Shown in pieces: positions 8,183-15,766 of a stretch of DNA of 25,961 nucleotides (position 1 is the stretch's first letter; every line of letters starts with the position of its first letter). Under the pieces are notes generated by a model. The model ran no database searches, was not told the DNA's origin, and was given only the letters and a program-made list of their open reading frames with translations. The translations under genes and the position numbers were made by a program. Origin of the DNA: Hyphomicrobiales bacterium (GTDB taxonomy: Bacteria; Pseudomonadota; Alphaproteobacteria; Rhizobiales; Aestuariivirgaceae). The stretch spans positions 1 through 25,961 of the forward strand of contig JAMOMM010000473.1 in NCBI GenBank assembly GCA_027067085.1, in the 5' to 3' direction.

Positions 8183-9049
8183 CTAAAGAACCCGCCCTGC
8201 AATCGCATCAAGTTTGTGCACTAAGGACGGGTCACGATCTTCGCGTTGGGTTACAATCGAAAACTCAAGCGCTTTATCTGAACCAATTGGACAAGCCTGA
8301 TGCTCACGCGGCATGTCTTGCGCAATTCGGCGCACAAGGTTTTGCGCATGGCCTGCATTCTCACCCATTACGGCCAAAAGTTTTGTAATATCAATGGCGC
8401 CATGCTCTGGATGCCATGAATCAAAATCCGTCACCATCGCGATGTTTGCGTAACAAATCTCAGCCTCCCGAGCCAATTTAGCTTCGGGCATCGAGGTCAT
8501 ACCAATAATATCACAACCCCATGAGCGGTACATATGGCTTTCCGCTTTAGTTGAAAATTGCGGACCTTCCATCACCAAAAGCGTACCACCGCGCTTATAT
8601 GCCAGCTTTTCTACTTTTGCAGCCTCTTCAATTAAATCTAACAAATTTGGCGAAACAGGATCAGCCACCGAAACATGTGCAACGCACCCCTTACCAAAAA
8701 AGCTTTTCTCGCGAGCAAATGTGCGATCAATATATTGGTCAACGATAACAAACGTACCCGGTGGCATTTCTTGGCGAAACGAGCCAACGGCAGAAACTGA
8801 GATTAAATCGGTTACCCCCGCCCGTTTAAGAATATCGATATTGGCGCGGTAATTAATATCGCTGGGTGGAATTTTATGCCCTCTGCCATGACGAGGCAAG
8901 AACACCACGGGCAAACCATCAATCGTCCCACGGCGAACCTCATCAGAAGGCTCACCCCACGGGCTTTCAATTTTATCCCACCGCGCATCCTCAAGTTCTA
9001 GGTTATAAATGCCAGACCCGCCAATGACGCCCAATACTGTTTTAGTCAT
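8183..9049 (-). CDS. mtnP: S-methyl-5'-thioadenosine phosphorylase
   Basis: This enzyme splits 5'-methylthioadenosine, a polyamine-synthesis by-product, with phosphate into adenine and methylthioribose-1-phosphate. Landmarks are VLGVIGGSGIYNL at the N-terminus, FLPRHGRGHKIPPSDINYRAN, SVSAVGSFR, MEGPQFSTKAESHMYR and IGMTSMPEAKLARE, followed by the purine-site segment VTDFDSW; together they fit the MTAP branch of the purine nucleoside phosphorylase family. I chose the ATG at 9049 (288 residues), which has GGGA upstream; the more distal GTG start at 9076 would lie inside the petABC terminator hairpin. The gene sits directly behind petABC, a common alphaproteobacterial order, and converges with rppH across a 106-bp gap with no obvious feature. 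Confidence 0.93.
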   Translation of the reverse strand: MTKTVLGVIGGSGIYNLELEDARWDKIESPWGEPSDEVRRGTIDGLPVVFLPRHGRGHKIPPSDINYRANIDILKRAGVTDLISVSAVGSFRQEMPPGTFVIVDQYIDRTFAREKSFFGKGCVAHVSVADPVSPNLLDLIEEAAKVEKLAYKRGGTLLVMEGPQFSTKAESHMYRSWGCDIIGMTSMPEAKLAREAEICYANIAMVTDFDSWHPEHGAIDITKLLAVMGENAGHAQNLVRRIAQDMPREHQACPIGSDKALEFSIVTQREDRDPSLVHKLDAIAGRVL

Positions 9050-9061
9050 GTAAAAGTTCCC

Positions 9062-9100
9062 AAAAAAATAGCCCACACATTTTAATGTGTAGGCTATTTT
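9062..9100 (-). terminator. Terminator hairpin after the petABC operon
   Basis: AAAATAGCC (9065-9073) and ACACAT (9075-9080) pair with ATGTGT (9085-9090) and GGCTATTTT (9092-9100), leaving one C/A mismatch and a TTTA loop. On the minus strand the stem is followed by a run of T. It lies 35 bases past the petC stop and only 13 bases before the mtnP start, so mtnP depends on read-through or on its own promoter. Confidence 0.85.
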
Positions 9101-9134
9101 GATTGTTTATGTTGAAAAAATCAACGCTATAAAA

Positions 9135-9992
9135 CTAGTGTTTTACATTCCGCCAAATTGCTTTTTTCACAAGATAAAGCATCGCAGAGAACACAGCCAT
9201 ATAAAGTAAAACGATCAGGCCAAGGCTTTTGCGCTCTTCCATCTTAGGCTCAGCCGCCCAAGTTAAAAACACTGCAACGTCTTTAGCTTGTTGTTCAATG
9301 GTCGCTTTAGTGCCATCAGCATATTCAACACCATCTTCACTCAATTGTTCAGGCATCGCAATCCACAAGCTTGAGAAAAATGGGTTGTAGCTTAAACCAT
9401 CTTTTTCTTCGCCGTTCGGTGCTTCATGACCATAGCCAGAAAGAAGTGAAGCAACATATTCAGGGCCACCAGATCCATTAAATAATGAATAGGTAAACAA
9501 TGATCTTAGCGTACCATGCCAACCAGAACGCGCCTTTGTAATCAAAGACAAATCTGGTGGAAGAGCACCATTGTTGCTGGCTTTTGCAGCTTGCTTATTA
9601 GGAAATGGTGAAACAAAACGATCAGCTGGCTTGCCAGGACGTTCGAACATTTCACCTTCACTATTTGGTCCATCGATAACTTCGTTTTCCGCTGCAATGG
9701 CTTTTACTTCAGCTTTTGAAAACTCAGGTCCACCTGGCTCTCCAAGGTTACGATAGCTTAGTTTTTCCAAACCATGACAGCTAGAGCAAACCTCTTTGTA
9801 AACAAGGAAACCGCGTTGCAACTGAGCACGATCAAATGTGCCAAAGATACCTTCAAATGAGAAGCTATAATTGGTCGCATCTTTGTGACCTTTTGCTTTT
9901 TCTGCCAAAGCTTGCGGTGACATGAGGGCACCAAGGATGCTTGCAACGGCAAGGCTTTTGAAAAGTTTTTTCATTTTCTTAATATTCCTCAT
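9135..9992 (-). CDS. petC: Cytochrome c1 subunit of the bc1 complex
   Basis: Cytochrome c1 takes electrons from the Rieske protein and passes them to a soluble cytochrome c. The 285-residue precursor has a signal peptide (cleavage near ALA, residue 30), the haem-binding motif CSSCH (69-73), an AMPEQL segment that probably holds the axial methionine, and a C-terminal membrane anchor (about 257-277) ending in a basic tail. It is a separate gene rather than the C-terminal half of a fused cytochrome bc1 gene. The ATG at 9992 overlaps the petB stop (ATGA). An ATG at 9974 (residue 7) is an alternative, with AGGAA upstream. Confidence 0.96.
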   Translation of the reverse strand: MRNIKKMKKLFKSLAVASILGALMSPQALAEKAKGHKDATNYSFSFEGIFGTFDRAQLQRGFLVYKEVCSSCHGLEKLSYRNLGEPGGPEFSKAEVKAIAAENEVIDGPNSEGEMFERPGKPADRFVSPFPNKQAAKASNNGALPPDLSLITKARSGWHGTLRSLFTYSLFNGSGGPEYVASLLSGYGHEAPNGEEKDGLSYNPFFSSLWIAMPEQLSEDGVEYADGTKATIEQQAKDVAVFLTWAAEPKMEERKSLGLIVLLYMAVFSAMLYLVKKAIWRNVKH

Positions 9993-11227
9993 GAACTTTT
10001 CGCATCGCTTTTCGCCAACACATCTTCACTAATGGAAGCGGGAAGCGGCTTGGGACTTTCTAAGAGCCCAATAAGCGGTAGCAAAATAATGAAATGCAAG
10101 AAGTAGTATGCAGTTGCGATACGGCCAATAATCAACCAAATACCTTCGGCAGGCTGACCACCAACGACACCAAGTACCAAGCAATCAAACACAAATAACC
10201 AGAATAGTTGTTTAAAGATTGGACGATACTTACCAGAGCGCACACGTGATGAATCCAACCAAGGCAAGGCTAGCAAGATCAGCAATGAAGAGAACATAGC
10301 GATAACGCCAAGCAGCTTATCAGGGATAGAACGCAAGATCGCATAGAACGGTAAGAAGTACCATTCAGGCACAATGTGTGTAGGAGTAACCAATGGATTT
10401 GCTTCAATATAGTTGTCAGCGTGGCCCATATAGTTTGGCGCAAAGAATACGAATGCAAACATAACCATCAAAAATAGCATGATCGCATACAAATCTTTCA
10501 TCGTGTAATACGGATGGAAAGGTAATGTATCTGCATCAGATTTTGGTTCAACACCTGTTGGGTTATTGTTACCAGGAACGTGAAGCGCCCAGATATGCAA
10601 GAACACAAGTGCAGCCAACACGAACGGCAATAGATAATGCAATGAGAAGAAACGGTTCAACGTTGGGTTTGCAACGTTAAAACCACCCCAAAGCCATGTT
10701 ACAATCGGATCGCCAACAAACGGAATTGCTGAGAACAAACTGGTAATAACTTTCGCACCCCAGAAGCTCATTTGACCCCATGGAAGAACATAACCCATAA
10801 AGGCAGTAGCCATCATCGCAATAAAGATAAACACACCAAGCATCCAAAGCACTTCGCGTGGCTCTTTATAAGAACCGTAATACATGCCACGGAAAATGTG
10901 GATATACACCGCAACAAAGAACATGGACGCGCCGTTTGCATGCATATAACGCAGCAACCAACCATAGTTCACATCGCGCATAATATGCTCAACAGAAGCA
11001 AAAGCCATCGCTGTATTTGGTGTGTAATGCATCACCAAAACAATGCCTGAAATCAACTGGATAACCAACATGATGGCCAAAATGCCACCAAAGGTCCACC
11101 AGTAGTTCAGGTTTTTCGGTGTTGGAAAATCCATCGCTTGGCCTTTAATCAGGCTTACGATTGGAAGTCTTGAATCCAGCCAGTTTACAACTGGATTCTT
11201 AAATTCATAATTTGAATGTCCGCTCAT
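9989..11227 (-). CDS. petB: Cytochrome b subunit of the bc1 complex
   Basis: The membrane core of the quinol:cytochrome c oxidoreductase, holding two b haems and both quinone sites. The 412-residue protein has the expected eight hydrophobic helices. Haem-ligand histidines are seen in RYMHANGAS and AVYIHIFRG (first pair members) and SLHYLLPF and FLHIWALH (second members). The quinol-oxidation motif PEWYFLPFYAILRSIP is intact. It sits 13 bases behind petA and overlaps petC by 4 bases, so the three genes are one transcription unit. Confidence 0.97.
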   Translation of the reverse strand: MSGHSNYEFKNPVVNWLDSRLPIVSLIKGQAMDFPTPKNLNYWWTFGGILAIMLVIQLISGIVLVMHYTPNTAMAFASVEHIMRDVNYGWLLRYMHANGASMFFVAVYIHIFRGMYYGSYKEPREVLWMLGVFIFIAMMATAFMGYVLPWGQMSFWGAKVITSLFSAIPFVGDPIVTWLWGGFNVANPTLNRFFSLHYLLPFVLAALVFLHIWALHVPGNNNPTGVEPKSDADTLPFHPYYTMKDLYAIMLFLMVMFAFVFFAPNYMGHADNYIEANPLVTPTHIVPEWYFLPFYAILRSIPDKLLGVIAMFSSLLILLALPWLDSSRVRSGKYRPIFKQLFWLFVFDCLVLGVVGGQPAEGIWLIIGRIATAYYFLHFIILLPLIGLLESPKPLPASISEDVLAKSDAKSS

Positions 11228-11240
11228 CGCTTAAAATCCC

Positions 11241-11801
11241 TTATCCGATAACAATTTTGCTATCGCTGATATATTTGTAAGGAGGCACATCAAGATTGCG
11301 AGGTGCTGGTCCTTTGCGAATTCGTCCCGCAGTATCATAGTGTGAACCATGACATGGACAGAACCAACCATCATAATCACCAGCTTCGCCAACAGGTACA
11401 CAACCAAGGTGAGTACAAATTGCCATCATCACCAAATACTGTTCTTTGCCATCAACAACACGGTTTTTATCAGCAGCATCTGAACCTTCCGCTACATTAA
11501 CGTTCCGCGCGATTGGATCTTTAAGATCGCTCATCGGTGTCGCATTAGCAGCAGCGATTTCCTTTGGTGTGCGGTGACGAATAAATACAGGATTGCCACG
11601 CCAAGTAACAGTGATGCCTTGACCTTCTTCAATCGGTGCCAAATCAAATTCAGCTGATGATAATGCACGCACTGACGCATCAGGGTTCATTTGATCGATA
11701 AACGGCCAAATCGCACCAGCGACACCAACCGCACCAACTGCACCAGTCGCGATATATAAAAAATCGCGGCGTGTGCCTTCTACTTCTTCCACTGTGGACA
11801 C
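11241..11801 (-). CDS. petA: Rieske iron-sulfur subunit of the bc1 complex
   Basis: The Rieske protein oxidises quinol at the Qo site and reduces cytochrome c1. The [2Fe-2S] ligand boxes CTHLGC and CPCHGSHYD are complete. The N-terminus carries TRRDFLY followed by one hydrophobic helix, the uncleaved twin-arginine anchor typical of bacterial Rieske proteins. I chose the GTG at 11801 (186 residues) because AAAGGA lies about 8 bases upstream and because the product then starts STVEEVEGTRR, as in the family. The frame extends to an ATG at 11843, which would add 14 residues unlike the family. It is the first gene of petABC. Confidence 0.95.
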   Translation of the reverse strand: MSTVEEVEGTRRDFLYIATGAVGAVGVAGAIWPFIDQMNPDASVRALSSAEFDLAPIEEGQGITVTWRGNPVFIRHRTPKEIAAANATPMSDLKDPIARNVNVAEGSDAADKNRVVDGKEQYLVMMAICTHLGCVPVGEAGDYDGWFCPCHGSHYDTAGRIRKGPAPRNLDVPPYKYISDSKIVIG

Positions 11802-11880
11802 TTTGTTTATCCTTTGGGCTTTGTTTGAGCACTTTGTATTCAATCACAAATGTGAAAGACCACAAACTACCTTTTAATAT

Positions 11881-11903
11881 TTGACATTGATGTGTTTGAA
11901 CAC
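11881..11903. promoter_or_regulatory. Candidate operator upstream of petABC
   Basis: GTGTT and AACAC (11892-11903) form a short inverted repeat around a 2-base centre, about 90 bases upstream of the petA start. TTGACA occurs at 11881-11886 on the plus strand. I could not identify a clear -35/-10 pair for petABC, so this is only a candidate. Confidence 0.2.
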
Positions 11904-12038
11904 TTCATCTGTAGAACAAATAACACCAAACACTCTACATTAAATTTTGGTAAACCTACCTTGCGATGTTTTGGCACTAGATGAGTAAATTGTCCAGCCA
12001 TGATATGTCGCAGTCGCATTGCTTTTTTCACGTTTTGA

Positions 12039-12050
12039 TGATCTAGATCA
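12039..12050. promoter_or_regulatory. Perfect 12-bp palindrome between petABC and trmL
   Basis: TGATCTAGATCA is a perfect palindrome located about 240 bases upstream of petA and about 90 bases upstream of the likely trmL start. It lies in non-coding DNA between two divergent units. The size and symmetry suit a homodimeric regulator. The regulator is unknown. Confidence 0.35.
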
Positions 12051-12140
12051 ACACCGTGGGATTTTGATGGGGCTTAATTGCGAGCCACTCTTAACAACTA
12101 CAAAAATCATCCAATAAAGCAAAAATACGAGATTTATAAA

Positions 12141-12593
12141 TTGATTGAAATTGCCCTATACCAACCCGACATCCCTCAAAACACAGGAACGATTCTTAGA
12201 ACCGCGGCTTGCCTTGGCACCCCTGTTCACATTATAGAGCCTGCGGGGTTTCGCTGGTCCATCGCCTCATTTCGCCGCGCTGGTATGGATTATATCGATC
12301 ATGTTAAGTTGGTTCGTCATAATTGTTATGATGATTTTGTCGAGGCCACTGCCCAGCAAAGGATTGTTCTAGCCACAACAAAAACCACCAAAAGCTATTT
12401 GGATTTTGAATTCCAATCAGGTGACATCATACTGTTTGGCCGCGAAAGCGCAGGCGTCCCCAAAAACGTTCACGACAACCACCCAAAGCAAGTCACCATC
12501 AAAATGCAAGCAAATACGCGTTCACTAAACCTAGCCGTTTCCGCTGGTATGATTAGTGCTGAGGCATTACGGCAAACAACTAAAATCAAATGA
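12141..12593 (+). CDS. trmL: tRNA (cytidine(34)-2'-O)-methyltransferase TrmL
   Basis: TrmL is a small SPOUT (TrmH-family) enzyme that 2'-O-methylates the wobble base of tRNA-Leu isoacceptors. Its three motifs are visible: IALYQPDIPQNTGTILRTA at the N-terminus, LFGRESAGVP in the middle and RSLNLAVSAGMI near the end. I chose the TTG at 12141 (150 residues), because homologues begin just before IALYQPDIP and are about 150-155 residues long. The frame continues upstream to a TTG at 12078, giving an N-terminal extension unlike the family. It is divergent from petABC, an order I recall from related genomes. Its stop is only 2 bases from the prs stop on the other strand. Confidence 0.93.
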   Translation: MIEIALYQPDIPQNTGTILRTAACLGTPVHIIEPAGFRWSIASFRRAGMDYIDHVKLVRHNCYDDFVEATAQQRIVLATTKTTKSYLDFEFQSGDIILFGRESAGVPKNVHDNHPKQVTIKMQANTRSLNLAVSAGMISAEALRQTTKIK

Positions 12594-12595
12594 GT

Positions 12596-13531
12596 TTAAT
12601 GAAACAGGCTTGAAACTGATTCTTCACGTGAAGTACGCCCAATGGCTTCACCAATCAATGGTGCAATAGAGACAACGCGAATGTTTTGCGAAACCCGAAC
12701 CGCTTCAGTCGCTTGAATAGTATCGGTCACAACAAGTTCTTTTAAGTTAGAAGCCGTCACCCGCGCCACAGCACCACCAGAAAGCACCCCATGAGTGATG
12801 TAAGCTGAAACGTCAGTTGCTCCTTGGGCCAACAATGCATCGGCCGCATTACACAATGTGCCACCTGAATCGATAATATCATCCACTAAGATGCAAGATT
12901 TACCCTTAACATCACCAATGATATTCATGACTTCTGACTCACCTGGCCGATCACGGCGTTTATCAACGATTGCTAAAGGTGCACCAATGCGCTTGGCATA
13001 ACCGCGCGCACGAACCACACCACCAACATCGGGTGACACAACCATAACATTGTCACCCTTGCCAATATTGGCCTCAACATCGCGCATCATCACAGGTGCT
13101 GCAAATAGGTTATCTGTTGGAATATCAAAAAAGCCCTGAATTTGCCCTGCGTGCAGATCAAGCGTTAAAACCCGATCAGCACCAGCACGCGTAATCATAT
13201 TGGCCACAAGTTTTGCAGAAATCGGCGTTCGAGGCCCAGGCTTGCGATCTTGACGTGCATACCCAAAGTAAGGCATCACGGCAGTAATCCGACGCGCTGA
13301 AGCGCGACGTAACGCATCAATAATAATCAATAATTCCATTAAATGGTCGTTCGTTGGAAACGATGTCGGTTGAATGATAAAAACATCATCTCCGCGAACA
13401 TTATCCTGAACTTCAACAAAAATTTCCATGTCGGCGAAACGGCGCACAGTACATTTTGTGAGTGGGGTTTGCAGGTAAGCTGCAATTGCTTCGGCTAAAG
13501 GTCGGTTTGAATTCCCGGAAATCAGCTTCAT
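12596..13531 (-). CDS. prs: Ribose-phosphate pyrophosphokinase
   Basis: Makes phosphoribosyl pyrophosphate from ribose-5-phosphate and ATP, the precursor for nucleotides, histidine, tryptophan and NAD. The 311-residue length is normal. Landmarks are the N-terminal MKLISGNSNRPLAEAIAAYL, the YFGYARQDRK ATP-site loop, DLHAGQIQGFF, VVSPDVGGVVRARG and the PRPP loop CILVDDIIDSGGTL. The ATG has AGGCGAT upstream. It converges with trmL with almost no gap, and no separate terminator is visible between them. The upstream 126 bases to the RNase T2 gene hold its likely promoter. Confidence 0.97.
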   Translation of the reverse strand: MKLISGNSNRPLAEAIAAYLQTPLTKCTVRRFADMEIFVEVQDNVRGDDVFIIQPTSFPTNDHLMELLIIIDALRRASARRITAVMPYFGYARQDRKPGPRTPISAKLVANMITRAGADRVLTLDLHAGQIQGFFDIPTDNLFAAPVMMRDVEANIGKGDNVMVVSPDVGGVVRARGYAKRIGAPLAIVDKRRDRPGESEVMNIIGDVKGKSCILVDDIIDSGGTLCNAADALLAQGATDVSAYITHGVLSGGAVARVTASNLKELVVTDTIQATEAVRVSQNIRVVSIAPLIGEAIGRTSREESVSSLFH

Positions 13532-13657
13532 TTTTATCGCCTGTAATTTTTGCGCAGCCCGAACCAGCGAGCAATTAACTAAGCTAATAGCCTATACCAA
13601 CCAGATCACCGCAATACCAGCGAAGAATCATCTGTCCACAAGCAAATTTGAATATTT

Positions 13658-14323
13658 TTATCGAACAGGCGGTAAAACCAAGCTTTCAGCACGACAACGC
13701 CGTCGCTCGTTCACACCGCAGTCTCTAAACTCGCCATTTTTCGAAAAACAAATCCGCAATTCTGACAATCGGCCCCGGCCCCTAGAGTTGCCACACTGAA
13801 CCGACATCATTGACGCTTTAAGCCCTTTATTGGTTTTGACATAGTCAGATACCAACGTTTCTGGTGTAATCAACAAGGGCCGTGATGGAGCTAAATAACG
13901 CGCTGGTGTCAGAATTTTTTTATAAAGCTGGCGGGTCAATTTAAAGTAACCCTTTTGTCCCAAACGCGAACAAGTTCCATGTTTTTTCCATTCATGGATA
14001 ATCAATCGCTTTGACGGCATAATATCAAGCATACGTTTGATCTGTCCGCGCCCAACCCAGCGCTGATTTGTTTGACAAAATTTTGGCCAGCCATTTTCAT
14101 ATTGTGGCCATAAGCCATGAACCACAAATGCAAACCGCCTGTTTGATTGACATTGTGTGCGGTCTCTTCGTCCAGCTTTACTGGTACAATAAGTTGGCGA
14201 CCAAGAAAGAGACAAAACATAATAATCAAACGGCTTGTCATTGCTACGGCTCAAAGCACTTGTGCCTGAAACCCCAAAAACACAAAACACAACAACAAGT
14301 ACACGAGACAAATAAGACGTCAC
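13658..14323 (-). CDS. Secreted ribonuclease T2 family protein
   Basis: RNase T2 enzymes cut RNA through 2',3'-cyclic phosphate intermediates and act outside the cytoplasm. The 221-residue protein has a signal peptide (about residues 1-24) and both catalytic boxes: CAS I FVVHGLWPQ (His69) and CAS II IHEWKKHGTC (His110, Glu111, His115). Eight cysteines, several at family positions, suggest disulfides and periplasmic or extracellular location. The start is a GTG with AAAGGA 6 bases upstream. Likely role is nutrient scavenging from RNA, which is an inference. The next upstream gene on the same strand also encodes a small Cys-rich exported protein, 41 bases away. Confidence 0.9.
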   Translation of the reverse strand: MTSYLSRVLVVVFCVFGVSGTSALSRSNDKPFDYYVLSLSWSPTYCTSKAGRRDRTQCQSNRRFAFVVHGLWPQYENGWPKFCQTNQRWVGRGQIKRMLDIMPSKRLIIHEWKKHGTCSRLGQKGYFKLTRQLYKKILTPARYLAPSRPLLITPETLVSDYVKTNKGLKASMMSVQCGNSRGRGRLSELRICFSKNGEFRDCGVNERRRCRAESLVLPPVR

Positions 14324-14364
14324 GACGTTTCCTTTAATAGTAGCCCTTTAAAATGATGGGGAAT

Positions 14365-14685
14365 TTAAAACTGCAATCGAGATTTCAACCTAGCCAGCAA
14401 CTTTAGTCGAGGCAAGGATTGGTTTTGATCCAAATTGTTTGGCACCATAACTTGCGGGCACGTTTGCGCCAAAACCTTCCAAGACGTATTGTTCAATACA
14501 AATTCACAACGAGACAGCTTACCACGAATACACAAGACTGCACCTGTTTTAAAGTTTTGCCCTGCAAACCGGCACGTACAATTGGGACCAGCAAGCACCG
14601 ATGTCGAAAAGCTACTTACCATCATAGAAGCCGCAATCACAAACCCTGTAATTAAGCTGGCGTATATGGAAGGTTTAATTTGCAT
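14365..14685 (-). CDS. Small exported Cys-rich protein of unknown function
   Basis: A 106-residue protein with a clear signal peptide (hydrophobic 10-28, cleavage near VLA at about 32) and a mature part with five cysteines in the pattern CxC, 13 residues, C, 7 residues, C, then C shortly before a TCPQ. The NNTSWK segment and the NCTCRF start resemble short uncharacterised exported proteins I recall from other alphaproteobacteria. No function is known to me. It is 41 bases upstream of the RNase T2 gene on the same strand and may be cotranscribed. The signal peptide and cysteine spacing argue that it is a real gene. Confidence 0.7.
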   Translation of the reverse strand: MQIKPSIYASLITGFVIAASMMVSSFSTSVLAGPNCTCRFAGQNFKTGAVLCIRGKLSRCEFVLNNTSWKVLAQTCPQVMVPNNLDQNQSLPRLKLLARLKSRLQF

Positions 14686-14724
14686 AAATCAATTATAGCA
14701 CAACCTTGAAAATCTGCCAAACCC

Positions 14725-14946
14725 TCACAGTAATTGCAATTCAACAGCTTGAGGTCCACGGCCATTTTCATCTGGCGCGATTTCAAAACTCATCACCATG
14801 CCTTCATCAAGTTGATGCAATCCAGAGCGTTGAACCGTGGTGATATGGACGAAAATATCTTTGCGCCCATCATCAGGTTTTATAAACCCATAACCCTTAG
14901 CGGTATTAAAAAACTTTACCGTACCTTTGATACGCTCTAGCGCCAT
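14725..14946 (-). CDS. Cold-shock domain protein (CspA family)
   Basis: A 73-residue single cold-shock domain that binds single-stranded RNA and DNA and unwinds mRNA structure. RNP1 is KGYGFI (17-22) and RNP2 is IFVHI (31-35); the GTVKFFN start and GPQAVEL end are standard. The start region lacks a good Shine-Dalgarno sequence and is preceded by a long AT-rich leader, as is common for such genes. Whether it is cold-induced cannot be told from the sequence. Confidence 0.95.
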   Translation of the reverse strand: MALERIKGTVKFFNTAKGYGFIKPDDGRKDIFVHITTVQRSGLHQLDEGMVMSFEIAPDENGRGPQAVELQLL

Positions 14947-14961
14947 ATCAATTCATTTCTA

Positions 14962-14985
14962 TTTTAAAAATCATTTTTAAAAATC
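14962..14985. repeat. Short direct repeat in the cold-shock gene leader
   Basis: Two copies of TTTTAAAAATC (14962-14972 and 14975-14985) are separated by 2 bases, 16-39 bases upstream of the cold-shock start codon. On the sense (minus) strand they read GATTTTTAAAA. They could be part of an AT-rich promoter or of the 5' leader. Confidence 0.4.
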
Positions 14986-15101
14986 TAATTCAACCAAACT
15001 CTAACGTCTATAGCCAGATGAAATTAAAGCCTATTGTTTAAGTTTCCAAACAGATATACTTTTCCCAAATCTCTTACGACAAGTCCTAAAGGCCCCATAA
15101 A

Positions 15102-15755
15102 ATGAACGATCAATCAGCCCCGTTAAGCGCCGCAATTATCCCTGTTACGCCGCTACAACAAAATTGCACCCTCATTTGGTGCACAAAAACCATGCAAGGG
15201 ATTGTTGTTGATCCAGGCGGTGATGTCGATCAAATTTTAAAAGCCATTGAAGAAACTGGTGTAACCGTCAAAAACATTGTTCTTACTCACGGTCATATCG
15301 ATCACGCAGGCGGGGCGGCAGAATTAAAAGAAAAACTTGATGTGAAAATCATCGGCCCACACAAGGATGATTTATTCTTGCTCGAAAGCCTTGTCGAAAC
15401 AGGCGAAATGTATGGCGTGCAAGGTTCGCGAAATTGCACCAGCGATCAGTGGCTAAATGACGGCGATAGTATTGATGTTGGAAATATCACCTTCCGTGTT
15501 GCTCATTGCCCTGGCCATTCGCCCGGCTCTGTCGTCTTCATCAACGAAGACATTAAATTGGCCCTTGTTGGCGATGTGCTGTTCCAAAACTCAATCGGGC
15601 GCACAGACCTACCACGCGGCAACCATGATGACTTAATCAATTCCATTAAAGAAAAACTGATGCCATTGGCAGATGACATAACCTTCATTTGCGGCCACGG
15701 CCCAACCAGCACAATTGGCAACGAACGCGCCAACAACCCATTTTTGCAAGGCTAG
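15102..15755 (+). CDS. MBL-fold metallo-hydrolase (YcbL / glyoxalase II-like)
   Basis: A 217-residue metallo-beta-lactamase-fold hydrolase. The metal-binding motif is THGHIDH (62-68), with further ligands in CPGHSPGSV (His), VGDVLFQ (Asp) and ICGHGP (His). The sequence FQNSIGRTDLPRGN is typical of the YcbL subgroup, which hydrolyses glutathione thioesters such as S-lactoylglutathione in the proteins tested. The substrate here is not proven. An AAAGG lies upstream of the ATG. It stands alone: the cold-shock gene is divergent and cbbO converges with it 11 bases later. Confidence 0.88.
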   Translation: MNDQSAPLSAAIIPVTPLQQNCTLIWCTKTMQGIVVDPGGDVDQILKAIEETGVTVKNIVLTHGHIDHAGGAAELKEKLDVKIIGPHKDDLFLLESLVETGEMYGVQGSRNCTSDQWLNDGDSIDVGNITFRVAHCPGHSPGSVVFINEDIKLALVGDVLFQNSIGRTDLPRGNHDDLINSIKEKLMPLADDITFICGHGPTSTIGNERANNPFLQG

Positions 15756-15766
15756 AGCACTTCGCG

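Noticed and set aside
12622..12633. Perfect palindrome CTTCACGTGAAG
   Set aside because: It lies inside the prs coding sequence and encodes ordinary C-terminal residues (SREES region), so it is probably coincidental.
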